Positions 1-12,612 of a stretch of DNA of 64,000 bases are shown here, one piece after another; positions within the stretch are counted from its first letter, which is position 1; every line of letters starts with the position of its first letter. The stretch is from positions 6,207,501 to 6,271,500 of the forward strand of contig JASXTE010000011.1 of NCBI GenBank assembly GCA_030280995.1, given 5' to 3'. The notes below the pieces were generated by a model. That model was not told where the DNA came from. It was given only the letters and a program-made list of their open reading frames with translations, and did no database searches. Source of the DNA: Hemileia vastatrix (lineage: Eukaryota > Basidiomycota > Pucciniomycetes > Pucciniales > Zaghouaniaceae). The translations under genes and the position numbers were made by a program.

Positions 1-1185
1 TTTTTCCATTACATAAGCCTGCAGATGAGTCAAGATTACAAAGTAACATGATTGAAGAACCCTTCTTCAGCAACAAAGGGTGTAGTGAAAAACCTGATGG
101 ATTGATGGTGTTTAAGTAATCTATTGGAAATAGATTGTTTGGTGATCCATAATTAGCTATGGCTTGATCAGCACTATAAAAAGTTGATTTTTTTCCAGGC
201 AGAATTTTCAGAACCATTTTATTAACTTCATCTACATCCACATTTATTGCTGCCAGCATGACCCTACTTTTTAAGTACCCTTGGAGTGAGAGTTCATCAC
301 ATTTTTTCAAAGAGTTTATAGCAGGGTATACCACATTAACCAATTCTTTTAACCCTTCCAGTCCAGTGGATACACAGTGTTTAGATGGAATCTAAACCAA
401 ATCTGGATTTGGTGTTTTAATTTCCCCAATTTGAAGGATCCTCTCAGCAAAACAGGCAGAATATTACACTTGGTTCTCATTCATTCCCATCTTCCAACAC
501 CACATATTGATGGTCAGGTGGAGTTTCTTAACTTGTGGCCAGAACGTGCTGTGAATTAGAGTAGAAGCTAAAATCTGTCCTCTTGAGCCTTTTGGTATGA
601 TTGAAAGGCATTGTCCAAAGTCGCCTGAAGTATGCAAGAAAATTATGGGAAAGATTAATTTTATGGAAATATATAGTTATCAATATAATGAAAAAGATAT
701 ATTAATAGATAGATAAAATTAATTTGAAAATGCATTCCAGCAAAAAGCTTGAATATCCACCCAAAAGCAACATTGTCTTTCAGGATATCCAGTAAACTTC
801 TATCTACAGCCTCAGCACCATTGGGATGTTGTTCTGGAGATTCATCCCATATGATTAACTTTTTCATCCTCAAAAGCTTAGCCAGGTTTCTCTATGCTTT
901 GATATGACAATAAGAATCATGATTTATATCAAGTAGTAGCTTAAGCCTTGAATGAGCACTCATTCCCCCTTCTAAAAGTATAGATGCTATCCCAGAAGAT
1001 GCAACTGCAACAGAAATATGAACTTCACTTCAGAGCCATGACATAATCATGTTCTCCACATATGTTTTACCATTCCCCTCAGGTCTGTCTAAGAAAAATA
1101 TTCCACCCTTTGCAGAAGCATGGGCTTGCCTAACAGTATCAAAAGAATTTTTATGGTCACCATTCGATGAGTGAAACTGAATATG
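1..1185 (-). pseudogene. Helitron PIF1-like helicase domain, decayed, runs off the window edge
   Basis: Read on the minus strand, three frames together give an almost full PIF1-type helicase as found at the C-terminus of Helitron Rep/Hel proteins, which unwind donor DNA during rolling-circle transposition. Visible motifs in order: a Walker A-like FFLDRPEGNGKT near 1,110-1,075; AVASSGIASILLEGG near 985; LIIWDESPEQH (motif II) near 855-825; GDFGQCLSIIPKGSRG near 630-575; HSTFWP near 550; and MLLCNLDSSAGLCNGK at about 55-5. The first glycine of the Walker A loop is Arg here. In-frame stops (near 1,040 and 890) and frameshifts between 360 and 500 make it non-functional. It continues beyond base 1. 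The matching Rep part lies at 2,430-4,720 on the same strand. Confidence 0.85.
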
Positions 1186-1189
1186 TCAG

Positions 1190-2280
1190 TATGTCTAGTA
1201 TATAAGTATGATATAATAGTATTTATTTATGGTCCTACTACTTATTAATAAATTATTTAGTGATTAAACCTCAGAGGAACACTAATAAAATAGTTATACT
1301 CAAATAAAACTCACAATACTTGGATTTAAATGCGTGCCTAGTGGTGGAAAATAGCTAAATAGAATATAATTATAGCTTATATAATGATAATATCAACTTA
1401 TAAAAGGCTTTATAATATATTTCTAAATGTTAATAATTTTATTGAAGTGTTTTATTGAATTTTAGTAAGTAATTGATGATAAATAACCGTCAAAATCCCT
1501 CCTTACTTATACCCAAATCCCCTGGAGTGCACAGACATTCAATCCAGATGATGTCACTGCTATCCCTGGCAATTACAGCACTGTGAGGGCCCATAACCTC
1601 CCCATGGCGTCCACTTCAAGCAGATTCAACACCCAGACCTCCAGTAAGGACCCTCCATCACAATTAATGATAACACAGACCCAAAACATAATTAGAAAAT
1701 CCAGATAAAAGCGGATACCATAAAGAAACAGGTAAAATAAGTAATCCAAAAGAGATTTATGAAACCCAAAGCATATAAAGAAACAAATGAAATATCCAAG
1801 CCCCCAATAACATCCCCAAGCATCCACATTAACCCAGAAATGACCTCCCAACCCATGAATCTGTGAATATCCATCCAAGGAAGCAGATTAAGTTGTCCAA
1901 ACTGAGTGTATGCGCCTGATATAGATGTCTATGCTTCTGTAGGCGTTGTGAATCCACTGATTACGTCAATATGACCTAAAATAAGCAGAAAAACAAAGGT
2001 TATAGGCTATTAAGAGGCTAAAACCCACTTATATACCTAAATATACATAATATACTGCATATTTCACTGAATATGAGCTTTATGTATACATTTAAGCTTA
2101 TGTATGTCAATATTTACTTCATATCACTTAAGATAAGAATATTATGACTCCATTAACACCTTAATAAGTATTATTAGGCTATGGATAAGCTATTTAAACT
2201 ACTATAATTTATATAATAGTGTAATAATTATATATATATGTATTATAATCATATAATTTATTGTTTTAACCTTCTTTTTA
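1190..2280. repeat. Dispersed non-coding repeat inserted into the Helitron (copy 1)
   Basis: This AT-rich stretch separates the Rep and helicase halves of the Helitron relic. Its core at about 1,490-1,640 closely resembles the core at about 37,390-37,540: both carry CCCTGGAGT, then CTGCTATCCC, GAGGGC or TAGGGCG, CCCCATGG and TCCACTTCAAGCAG in the same order. The second copy interrupts a different retroelement, so this is a dispersed mobile unit. Long LTR with short internal region, solo LTR, or another non-autonomous class are all possible; I cannot place the exact ends. No supportable gene inside. Confidence 0.55.
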
Positions 2281-2426
2281 AGATATAAGCTTAATGTACT
2301 TAAAGTTATCTTATTTTAAGCATAAGAAATACTCAGTCCTAGGGATATCTAGGCTGAAAGAATATTCCATTGTTCAGAGAGCTCCTTCCTCTCATATGAA
2401 TGTTCTTCCAAAATGTGCTAACATTA

Positions 2427-4280
2427 TTATGGATGAAAGTGCTCTGTTAGCTCTGGAAGTCCGTATTTGTATAAAGAGTTACCTTCTTTATTAAGAAGGA
2501 GGCTAATAATATTCAAATTATAATATCTTATTTTCTGATTGAAAGGGTGCAATATGTGAAAATTTGTTTTCAGGATATGTTGGAAGTCACCCCTAAGTGC
2601 CAAAATGTTTAATTCAAGAAGACCCACTGAATCAGAAGGATGGTTCCAGATTAGAATAGAAAAAAAAAGTTGTATGATTTGATATCCAGTCTTCTTTAAT
2701 TTTTCTTTTTCCAAGAATTTCTTGTATTCAGAATCATCTTGAAAAAGTCCATATGCCAAGCAAGTTTCCTTAAGGTTGGGTGTTGGACACCCTTCACAGT
2801 TTTCAGAGATTTTTAGATTACTGGTCCAGCCACATTGTAGAGTAGGATGCATAAGTAAAACCTTTCTTGAGCAATTGGTCCACAGAAGGCAACCCTGCCA
2901 ATAGCTGTGTCTCTTTTCCAAATTTTCCACTTTTTTCCACTTCTGCACATCCAAATTGAATTAGTATGGAATAAAAATATAAAAGAGCATCCTAAAGACT
3001 CACACATTCTAAAAAAACTTGATAGGAGCATCAGGATAGTTGACACCCCTGGACACCTCATAAGTTGTGGAATAAAAGCATGCTGTAAACCACTCTGTTA
3101 GGATGGTTCTCCTGCCTCATAAAACAGTAATTTCAGTTGATATTTCCTCACTAGCATTAAATGTAACTTTCTTTTGGCATGAAAAATGAAGCCATAATTT
3201 TATAACTGCTAATTGATGACCATGAAGTGGAAAAGCAAAAAACCACAAAAAGTCATCAGCTTCTGATACATACCTATCATCCAGATATGTCTTGGCCTCA
3301 TTTATTAATCCATATGTCTCCAGGATCATTGAGGAAAAAAAATGACCCTTATACACATATTTATAGATAGACTTTCTCAAAGAAATGATTGTTATCACTT
3401 CTACATTTATATATGACAATTAAATATTTGGGAGAGATAAGGATTATAGGGTACCACATTTTGATTGTGTAGTTGAAGCTTCCTTCAAATTCTTGATATT
3501 TTTGGCCATTATTTCTCCTATGATATAAATGATATCCATCTTCATCAATCTTTGCTGTGTTGTTATATTTTAAAGTGTATCTTTTATAAAATTTCCCATA
3601 TTTCATGCATGAAGCATGTGGGTTCACAGAGCCACGGGGTCCATGGAGCATAGAGGTTTTCATGGTTTGAAAACATACAGGATCACTCTCTGGGTCTGGT
3701 AACAATTCCAAAAAAATTGAGTCAATGTCATCAGCTGTATGTGGTTTATCATCTGAATCTAAGCATAAGAGTATATGTGCATCTGGTAGGCATCTCTTCT
3801 GGAACTCAATGAAATACAAATTTGCCAAAACAGCACCAAAAATAACACTTTTTCTTGGTTCCCAGCTTCCACCCAACCCCCCTTTTTACAATTCTTTCAT
3901 AACAGCATCAAGTTTCACTTTTAACACCCTGTAAATCAAGTCTAGCCTATCTTGAGTAGTTTTAACATCAAGAAGAATTTCAGTTATCTCATTCCAGTTT
4001 GTATTTCAAGTTATTTTTATAAAAAGATCTGGCTTTCCAAATTTTTGTACAATTTCCATAGCATCATAATATAGCTGATTCATTTTATGTGCCCCCCCAT
4101 ATAAAAGATGAAGGAAGAATAAGTTTCTTTCCAACTTACTTGAGATAATTCTCATTATTTATTGCATCTTACACACCACTATAAAAATATTCACAGAGTT
4201 CATTTTGATGGGTAGAAATGTAGCACAGCTGATTTTTTTCCACTTGAGCATAAAAATAAACCAAGCACTCCTGAAATAAC
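2427..4280 (-). pseudogene. Helitron Rep (HUH endonuclease, Helitron-like N domain) relic
   Basis: The minus strand encodes, in broken frames, the Rep part of a Helitron RepHel protein. In order: YAQVEKNQLCYISTHQ near 4,230; LILPSSFIWGAHKMNQLYYDAM near 4,125-4,060 (shortened here to its family match), GKPDLFIKIT near 4,030; EFQKRCLPDAHILL near 3,810; the ADDIDSIFLELLPDPESDP block; HGPRGSVNPHASC near 3,630; INVEV plus IYKYVYKG near 3,410-3,340; then the ALLxxVxGP-type region from 3,060 to 2,430 with LGLLxDD-like LAYGLFQDDSEY. The HUH motif reads D-A-H rather than H-x-H, so the metal site is damaged as well as the frame. It belongs with the helicase at 1-1,185; a repeat at 1,190-2,280 splits them. 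Confidence 0.85.
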
Positions 4281-4510
4281 AATCCAGATAAATGAATATA
4301 AGGAAACTCATTTTAATTGTAGTGCATTCTATATGTAATATACTGCATTTTTGAGAGATATGTATTGATCTTCTCCTACTATGTAAAGATCTATATACAT
4401 GTACATGTAAAAATTTGAAATTAAAAAAATATAAGATTTATATGTGAAGTACAAAAATATATATAATTAGAGACACCTGGTTCCTCTCCATCATTCACAT
4501 TACCATCTAG

Positions 4511-4720
4511 TTATTGCCTTGAAGTGAAGGGAGTTACTAATTGACAACCAATTTCATCATATGGGAAAAGAAGTGTGAATTGCAGTGGGAAATAGCTAGG
4601 ATGTGTTTCAGATATCCTTTTAAGGAGGCAATCTCTTTTCTCCAGAATGATATCATTAAAGCCATGAAATTCCTTCCAACTTCCTTGCATGATCAATCTA
4701 TCACCAGAAAACCTATGCAC
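4511..4720 (-). pseudogene. Upstream fragment of the same Helitron Rep protein
   Basis: Minus-strand translation contains SETHPSYFPLQFTLLFPYD, matching the HPSYxPLQYPLLFPYGExG signature that lies upstream of the Rep core in Helitron proteins. About 200 bp of AT-rich sequence (4,290-4,490) without this homology separates it from the rest, so an insertion or deletion is likely. Length is about 70 codons of a protein that is normally over 1,200. Confidence 0.65.
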
Positions 4721-5600
4721 AGGGTTGAGGATGATCCCAAAGTAAGTGAGATAAAAGTAAGAATGGAATTACAACTTTGAAGCAAAGAGGATTAATTTGA
4801 GGAAGTGGTTTGAAGATAGATCTAATTAATAACACTAGTTTGACCTAATTTTCAAGTAATAATTAATGTAGATAATAAGGACACTAACTATTGTGGTAAT
4901 CTCACAAATGGTTGTAACTTAATAATCAAAAGGAAGATTTAAGTATTTTACAATTTAAATGAATTTGATTATTAATAAAAGAAAAAGACAAATATAATAA
5001 TAGCCTAATATAAGTTTGACTACTATCACAAATATTCTTTATAATTGAATTCTAAGGAATTGTTGAAGGAAGTAACACCCTTTAAATATCCTATTCCTCC
5101 TTGCACTGACCCGTTAATCAACTAGTCACCATATTACTCACAGACCCATTTTATCCACCAGAGCTCCCAATTACTTATTAATCTAACCTTATAATCCTTA
5201 TTTCCTTTTCCTACTTCCCAGACCTCCTAGTTACCCTCAGACCCACAATTACCCCTTTTGAATATTGCCTTGACTTTAGTGATATAGAGCGCATAGATTG
5301 CTTATGTTTGAAAAGTATAAGCGTATTTAAATGAAGGATACTTTATAGTTTGAATAGGGCAGCTAATTCAAGAACACAATCAAATTTAATCTTACCACAG
5401 TCCCTTTTTGTGCATCACTAGTGGAGTTTAAGTTTGAATAGTGGGGTAATTGAGGTACTTTTACTTCAAATGTCATGTAGCGCCTGACAGATTTCCAGGT
5501 ATAAAAGGTGAGCTGTGTTGAGTGTGAGAACACTTCATTATTCACCTTTTACTATCATCTCCCTCTTGTATATTTTTAAATTTTTTTCTTTATTCATTTT
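4721..5600. other. Non-coding AT-rich stretch
   Basis: I see no convincing gene. There is a pyrimidine-rich patch at about 5,080-5,250 on the plus strand, rich in CCC and CCA, and AT-rich sequence on either side. It may be a piece of another dispersed repeat. Confidence 0.4.
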
Positions 5601-5607
5601 AACTATA

Positions 5608-6580
5608 ATGCCTGAATATACCAACCCAACCCCTACACCTCCTCACCCTTGAGCTGATGGGGGTCTCCCCACTAGGAAATTCAAGACTCCTTGCACAGCC
5701 TGTGTGGCCATGGACCTATTCTGTGTGGAAAGTACGACGTCTCCAGGTCCTTGAAAGAAGTGTGAGTTTTGTCAATGGCATTGAGTGACTTGTAATGCAT
5801 TGGCCCTCAATGATAATGCTAAGCCATTTACCTCCACTAAATTTTTGTCGATTTACGACTCAAAGGCCATTGTCAAAGACATAGGGGAAATGCCTACAAC
5901 TAGTGATTTGGCAGTAGATGAGTTGGAGGGGCTTATTCAGGAGGAGAGGTTGGAGATAGCTGACTGGGCTATGGATGTAGACTTGGGGAAGTGAAAGATA
6001 ATAGAGGACAAAGTGGAAAAGGGTATCGCAGGTGCTGCAGAGCAAGAAAAAGAGGAGGATTCCACATCAAAGAGACGTCAACTAATCATCAAGGACAATG
6101 ATGAAGAAGAGGTAGAGGTGGTGGAGAAGAAGCCCTTGTTCCTTGAAGTTGATCCTGAATTGGGGGTCAGCGTGTTTTAATTTAATTCTTATCACTTTGA
6201 TGGTAACTGATTATCTCTTTCTTTTTTCTTTTCTTTTCTTTTTTTTTGTTGTTGGTTAAGGGGTGGAGATCATGGAGGAGAATCCCATAGCGTTGACCAG
6301 CAGGCCAGTCCCTGAAATTTCTGCTGAGGTCAAATGGCCAGTTGAAAATGATCCATTGAGTGCTAAGGATGCCAACTTGATGGTCGAAGCCTTGGATCAA
6401 CTATGGTCCAAGAAACCATTCCACACTTTTCAAAAGTCATTCTTCAAGGGTTTATGTGATGAGGTCAGGAAAGTTGTAGATTCGGCATCATATGATATAG
6501 CCAAAGAGTTGTTGGATATTGGGGAGGTGGTGTTTGCAAATGGCATTGAAGTTTTTGAGAAAAGTCAAAAGGGAGTTTGA
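5608..6580 (+). pseudogene. Zn2Cys6-type protein gene, broken
   Basis: From ATG at 5,608 one frame runs to about 6,180 with TGA stops near 5,650, 5,755, 5,770 and 5,992. Its start holds six cysteines spaced C-x2-C-x6-C-x12-C-x2-C-x6-C (5,690-5,790), the exact pattern of a fungal binuclear zinc cluster. An acidic, low-complexity middle follows. A likely intron at about 6,183-6,259 (long pyrimidine tract, ends TTAAG) leads into a 105-codon helical C-terminal exon at 6,263-6,580 containing KKPFHTFQKSFFKGLC and KELLDIGEVVFANG. The four stops all fit CGA or TGG codons changed to TGA. Two genes at 32-34.7 kb have the same cysteine layout, so this is probably a transposon-linked family rather than a host transcription factor. 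Exact function unknown. Confidence 0.55.
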
Positions 6581-6584
6581 AAAG

Positions 6585-7480
6585 TCATAAAAAAGATTAA
6601 GGAATTGATTCAAAGAAATTTGGAAGAAAAGATAATATAAAAAAAGAAGAAATTAAAATAGAAAAGGAAAAGAATATTTTATTTTTTTGTATATAGGTTT
6701 TATTCTTGAATATCGTTTTATTTTGTTGTTTATTTTAACTTTTTGATTTATTATACAAAGAAAAGAAAATAAAAAGAAGAAGAAAAAGAAAAGTTTGTGT
6801 TTTTAAGATAGAAAATTTTGAGAGGCAAAAAGAAAAGAAATATTTTAAGGAAGAAAATTTAGAGAGAAGAAAATAAAGGAGATTTAGATTTTTTTTTATT
6901 TTTAAAAGAAGTTTGATTGGAGGTTTATTGTTGAGAAAAATTGTGTTGATTGTTTGAGTGTTTTTGATGGTTTGATTTTGAGGAAAACAGAAGAAAAATG
7001 AAAACATAAAAGAATTTGAATGTTGAAAGAAAAATAAAGCAAAAGAATTTTTTTTTTAGAAAAGAATATGATAACATAATATGAAATTAAATTTTAGAAA
7101 AGAAGAAAATGATTTTATTTTGATATATGTTTTAATTAGTTTGTAATTTTAATTTATTATTTTATTTTATTTTCTTTTTATTTTATTTTAATTTATTCAA
7201 AGTTTTTTTTTAAATTAGTTCAAAGAAATATACAGAAATTGGAAATTGAAAAAGAATAGATAAAAGAATTTAAGATTTAAATGATTATGAAGTTTTAAGT
7301 TTTAAAATTGAAAGATATGTTGAGGATGATAAGATTCAAGTTTTTTAGAAAAGGAAAGAAAAGAGACAAGAAAAGATAGAAAAGAAACAGAAAAGAGAAA
7401 GAAAGAACAAAAGAATTTAAGGTTCAGTTTTTAAAGTATATTTTGAGTGAAAAGATTTGATAAATTCAGGAGCATTAGAA
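6585..7480 (+). repeat. Purine-rich low-complexity DNA
   Basis: About 900 bp in which the plus strand is almost all A and G with T runs (AAGAAAAG-type words), continuing from the 3' end of the Zn2Cys6 pseudogene. Apparent minus-strand reading frames here are F/L/S-rich shadows of this composition, not genes. Confidence 0.6.
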
Positions 7481-7489
7481 ATGTTAATG

Positions 7490-9085
7490 GCTTATTCCCA
7501 GGATGTTTTATAAGTATCATCAAGGTAGCCTTCCCATTTCACAAGGTATTGAAGTTTCCCTTTGTGCCTTCTTGAATCAAGAATCCGGCTTACTTCCCAC
7601 TCTAGATGATCTTCTACTTCAACTGGTTCTGGAGGAGGATGGTTCTTGCCTGGGTATATTTCTCAAGCCAGTTCCAAGTGAGATATGTGAAAAACAGGAT
7701 GAATTGATTGCCACTTTGGAGGTAGCTTGAATCAAAATGCATTTTTTGAGATTCCAGAATCAATTTCAAATGGACCCAAGAACTTCTCAGATAGTCTCGT
7801 AGATGGTTGAGTTGTTCAAATACTTTTTGCATTGAGCCATACTTTTTCATCTAGTTTAAAGAGTGGAGCAGATTGTCAATGTTTGTTGGCCTGTTCCTTA
7901 TACCTTCAATTATCTGCTTCCAAGTTAGATTGAAGTTTGCCTTGAAGTTGTGAAATTGTTTTAAGATAATTTTCAGCAGGATAATTTATTCCTATATGGA
8001 TAAGGTTGAATTGAGGATGTCCTCCATAGATAGTTTTTAAGGGAGATTGTTTTGTTGAAGAATGTGACGAGTTATTATAAGCAAATTTGGCCAATGGTAA
8101 CCATGTGGTTCAATTGTCCTGTTGATGATTAACATACATTTGAAGATATTATTTGAGGATTTGATTGACTCTTTCTGTTTGTCCATTGGTTTCAGGGTGA
8201 TAAGAAGTAGAAAGATTCCTCGTAATATTTAATTGTTGACATAATTGAGTCCAGAAAGTAGAAACAAAAAAAGAACCCCTATCTGAAATAATATCATTGG
8301 GTAATCCATTTTTAGAAAATAGGTGTTCTAGAAATAATTTGGCTAAATCCTCTTCTGTTGCAGTAGTAACAGTTTTTATAAAAATAGACATTTTAGAAAA
8401 TCTATCAGCTATAACTAATATACTATCAAAATTATTTGATGGAGGTAATTGAGAAAGGAAATCCATCAAAATTGATTCCCAAGTTTTAGAGGGAATCTGA
8501 AGTGGTTGAAGCAACCCATACTTCCTATGTCAAGTTACTTTGTTCCTATTACATTCATAACAGGCTTTAATATAGGTCTTGATTTCTCTAGTCATTAATG
8601 GCCAGATGAAATCCCTTGCTATTAGCTGGTAGTTTTTATTAAAACCAAAATGACCAGCCAACGGAGAATCATGTCTACTATAAAAATCCATAGTTTTATG
8701 TCCTTATCATTTAGGATGACTATTCTACCTTTTAAGACTACTAGACCTGATTCAATACTGAATCTTTTGGCCCCTTTCCTCAATAGTATTTTTTCTTTTA
8801 TCTGTACACAGTAATCATCTTTTGATTGAGCTTCTTGAATGCTGGATAGTGGATTTTGAATTGTTTGAGTTGTCATTGTATTGAGCTGATGAGTCATTAA
8901 CATTGATTTGTTGAAAATTGATTCAACATTTTCTGGGTTCTTGTTAGCAAATGCCTCCCCCCACTCTGGGTAAATGTCGTCCCAACGTGACAATATGTCT
9001 GGATATGCACAATTTTTCCCAGGACAATAGGTAATAGTAAAAGAAAATTCAGGTAAGAATTCTGTCAGCCTGGATATCTCCAAGA
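7490..9085 (-). pseudogene. Ty3/gypsy chromovirus pol relic: RNase H end, integrase, chromodomain
   Basis: On the minus strand: end of the RNase H/tether region with FSFTITYCPGKN and PDILSR (about 9,050-8,980); integrase core with MDFLSQLPPS, VIADRFSKM, IISDRGSFF and TNGQTERVNQ (8,480-8,150), so the D, D and E catalytic residues are present; AYNNSSHSSTKQSP (about 8,085); an integrase C-terminal KLPPKW...HPVFHIS stretch near 7,700; and a chromodomain, EWEVSRILDSR plus LVKWEGY, at about 7,610-7,520. Several frameshifts and stops break it. The chromodomain is what steers chromovirus integration to marked chromatin. The upstream RT is missing, cut off at about 9,085 by AT-rich DNA. Confidence 0.85.
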
Positions 9086-9089
9086 CTGA

Positions 9090-9995
9090 GTAAAAGGTAC
9101 TTATAAGTTATCTTAAACACATGGACTACACATGGGAGCAATAAATTAGAGTACACAAATAGTATACATAAGTAAATTTATGATAATATAAGAAATATGC
9201 CATTAAAACACCTTAAATACATGCATATATCTACCTTTTATAAGTCTTATGTACTTAATAAGGGGTATCAATGTTAAAAAACTGAAAATATTTAAAATTT
9301 ATTTTGAAGCACAAAAATAAAGTAACAAACTTGAGTTTAATAATACATATAAAGGTGTTTTGGGAGATAGATATGACATATATGAGGAAATAGTAATTAC
9401 TGATTTGGTAGAAAAAAGAGGTATTTTGAAATGGCATATTTCTATCATTGATACACCCTAATATTAAGTTGGAATATTTTAGGGTAATCTTAAGAACCTT
9501 AAATATAAGGCTACATAATTTTTAAGTAGACTTAAAGTTGTTGTTTTTATTGTTTTATGTAAAAAATAAGAAATGCACTTTAAATCACTTAAAAGTTGAT
9601 TATATGCGCTATGAATTTAATAATATTAAAAATGCGCCTTGACAGATCAATTTTTCTTAATTATGAATATTTATTTGGCTGCTCAAATGCATAAGTATAG
9701 CACTTTTCAAATTTGGTGTTTTTTATTCCAGAAATGGCTTCTGTGTACTAGCCACATACTGCCTGCATTTTTACCATGTGAATAGCTTCATTTTTAGCAA
9801 AGTTAGCTTTTTCACACTATAATTACCCCACATTCTACGCCCACTGTGGGGAAACATGCCAAAATAGGCGACAGGTGCTTATTTAGTGTTCTAGCTTAAT
9901 TACAAATGCATTGACCCTCTTTATATGCACTAATTTCATTAATAGCCTCAATCTTGGTGCTTTAATTCACTACCACACTTAAATTTGCCTAAATT
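9090..9995. other. Non-coding AT-rich insertion between two retroelement relics
   Basis: No supported gene. 9,100-9,600 is very AT-rich; 9,650-9,990 is a more mixed sequence with no recognisable domain. It interrupts the Ty3 pol relic on its left, so at least the left part arrived as an insertion. Confidence 0.4.
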
Positions 9996-9997
9996 AG

Positions 9998-11878
9998 TCA
10001 AGGATTTACCTGTGCAAGCACCTTCCAAGGACTGCATGTAGTTACCCCACATCTCACACCCTTTTTTAGGTTTCTAAGTGGTTTCTCAGTCAATATTGGG
10101 TATTTTTGAATGGGGATTTCACATAGTATAATGTCAGAATTAGCCCGAAAATTTCTACTCTTAATCACCCTTATTATGGTATTGCTCTCTGTTGCACTAC
10201 TCCTGGTTCTTCTAACGTTTGTTCTTTGATATTCCAATTCATATCATAATCCATCTTTATCCAAGATTCATCTTCGATTTCTACATCTTCAAGAGATACT
10301 GGTGTATTCTCCCTTGTAGTATATCCTACTTCTTCAATATCCTCAGGATTTGTGTACTTAGTGCCCACCCTCCTTGGCCTACTAACAGTTGGTGGATCCA
10401 TATTCTTATGCTTGGCTGCAAACATCTCCAACCCTGCTGTAGTGAGTGATGCTGAAACTGCTCCTTCTTTAACCTTAAAGTCCAATACAGCACAAGTTAC
10501 TGCAAAATTGCCTGATTTCAAATTTTTATCTATGGACTCCTTATACTTACTAGTCTTTACTTACATAACCTTTTTATTAATATTATCAATGACTTTGGCT
10601 CACATCCCTCAATTCATATCCATCACAAGTTTTGTACTGTCTTCTAACATTAGAGCTGCACCCTCTTCAAAAACAACTTTGTCTTCTTTATCCTTCTGAA
10701 GCGCATTGCACCTCATTCTTGTATGTCCTTCCTTATTACAATAATAACATACCATAGAAGAAAATTGTGATGACTGAGGCATGAATCTATTCTTGGGTTT
10801 AGCCACTTCCCTTATTTCTTCTCCAATTCTTTGATCCTATCCATTACTGAGCTTGCATCCTGTGATGTTTTCTTGGCTTTGGGTTTGGCATTGAAGAAGG
10901 TGATCCATTATTAGGCAAAACCTCTACCTCCTCTTCATCCTCCAAGGAAACCCTAGCTGCTTTGCACTCTACCTGAAGCAACTTCATTTCAGCTTTGACT
11001 TCTGTCTCTACTTCTTCTAGTCCTGGCACTGTACCATACAGGGGGAAGACATGTTAGCAAGTCCGCAATCTTGGACTCAAATTCACCACAGATTGAACAC
11101 ACATTGAGCTATTGACAAAGGAACCATACAATCAGGGATGAACACCACTCAGCAGAACAGTTTTAGGTGGGTATTCAAGTAGAGTTCAGTATGAGTTCAG
11201 TCTCAGTTCCATATGAGTTCTGTCTGAGTTCAGGTTGGGGACTTGCTAGCAAGTCCACCCCCTATATTGCGTAGTGAGGGTACTTGTAATTCCTGTCCCT
11301 CTTCTTAACTAGCTTTCATTCATTATCTAAGTGCCTCTTTTCTAGTCCTCAACTTCTGGTGCTAATTCCTCACAAAACCAAAGTAAAGATGCATTATTAT
11401 CACTAAATTCTTCACTAATGACCAAATACTCAACCATTGGATCAAACTTGTCTCTGAATCTTTTAAATTCCTTAGGGTCTCAAACACCCCCTTTAGCTTC
11501 AACCTTCCTCACCAAGACATCTAGATCCTTAATCATGTACCTAGTTTCTTCAGTAATCTTTGGCCATCTCTTAAGCATCTGTTCCTTTAGTACTGACCAA
11601 TTACACTCTTTGTGACCTTTCAGATTCTCTAGATCATCCTTGAACTTGTTTTTTCCGAAGAAATATACTTGGCACACCATATCAAATTCAGTTGCACCAT
11701 GAACTTCTGCCGCCTGTTCAAACCTACATAAGAGCTTCTTGGTATTAATTCTTGAAAATTACACACTCTTGTCTTTAAATCTAATGATTGTGTTTAACCT
11801 CAGTGGTAACAACACTGTCAAATAGGGGAATTTAACCTTCTCCTGACATCCCTTAGATGTAGTTGCAGTAGGTTCCAT
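9998..11878 (-). pseudogene. Ty3-type gag polyprotein relic
   Basis: Minus-strand gag of the rust/basidiomycete Ty3 family. The likely start is the ATG at 11,878-11,876 (protein begins MEPTATTSKG). The capsid-like region shows FDMVCQVYFFGKNKFKDDLE and WSVLKEQMLKRWPKITEET at about 11,690-11,510. After an inserted 250-bp MITE comes a CCHC zinc knuckle, CYYCNKEGHTRMRC (about 10,755-10,710), for RNA packaging, and then a Pro/Glu-rich tail to about 10,000. Stops near 11,760 and 10,608 and several frameshifts inactivate it. No protease or RT follows in this strand, so it is a gag fragment only. Confidence 0.75.
11027..11276. mobile_element. CACTA-like MITE, 250 bp, inside the gag relic
   Basis: The left end reads CACTGTACCATACAGGGGG and the right end, reverse-complemented, CACTACGCAATATAGGGGG; both continue into a shared word TTAGCAAGTCC or CTAGCAAGTCC. 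The right end carries an 18-bp perfect palindrome GGACTTGCTAGCAAGTCC. Between them lie repeated GAGTTCAGTnTGAGTTC-like words, which resemble the subterminal repeats of CACTA elements. Flanks are TGG on the left and AGG on the right, a 3-bp target duplication with one mismatch. It has no coding capacity and would need a transposase from elsewhere. Confidence 0.65.
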
Positions 11879-12612
11879 TTTTTGAAATAAAAGATTGAAA
11901 TAGAATTCACAAGAAAATAAAACACACTTGATAATTAAATCCAACTATATATTAACAATATGGCCCTAGGCTACCCTCTGATAATGGCTCTTGATTCATA
12001 TGTTTTAGACCCTATGACTCTTACTCTGAAGTTCCGGCTTGATTATGTCCTCTTCAGCAAAACCAAGAAAAAAATAATGATAATGGTACTTACAATCTGG
12101 CTGCCACTTTTGGGAAAATAATTGTAGAAAGAAAAAGTTCCAAAGTACTAAGCAGTAGACACAGTCCCAGATGTGTTGGTTCTTCTTTCCAAACAGGAAA
12201 AAAACTTTTTAAAAAAAAGCACCTGCCACTCTAGTTTTAAAGACACTGAAAGCATGTATTATTAGAAAGGTTGTTTGACTTTGTTGGAGCTGAGAGTAGA
12301 GTAACTTATAGAGATGATTGTTAAGAAAAAGGGAAATATATATTTTAATATAAGTAATCAAACTTTTGGCTAGATCTATTCTCAGTAAGTGCTAGTATTC
12401 TCAGTAAATCCCTCTTGAAGCCCTCTATTCAATACTATCCTTACTGTAGCAATAAAATAACTCTATTGCACTACTTCTGTTGTGCACACCATTATGTACA
12501 AAAAATAAATAAATCTGTTTTTACTATTCATCTAATATACTCTATATTGTAGTATATACACATGTCTACTCTGCTGTATCCCTCTATACTTCTACCTACT
12601 CACTGCTACTAC
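11879..12612 (-). other. Probable leader and LTR remnant of the gag element
   Basis: Directly upstream of the gag start (minus strand) is a TTATCAGAGGG word at about 11,985-11,975, similar to an initiator-tRNA primer-binding site (TATCAGAG). The DNA from about 12,000 to 12,612 would then be 5' LTR sequence. I found no second copy in the window to prove it, and the CACTA-like element at 12,613 cuts it off. Confidence 0.35.

Noticed and set aside
6735..7007. Minus-strand F/L/S-rich 90-codon protein
   Set aside because: Shadow of the purine-rich plus strand.
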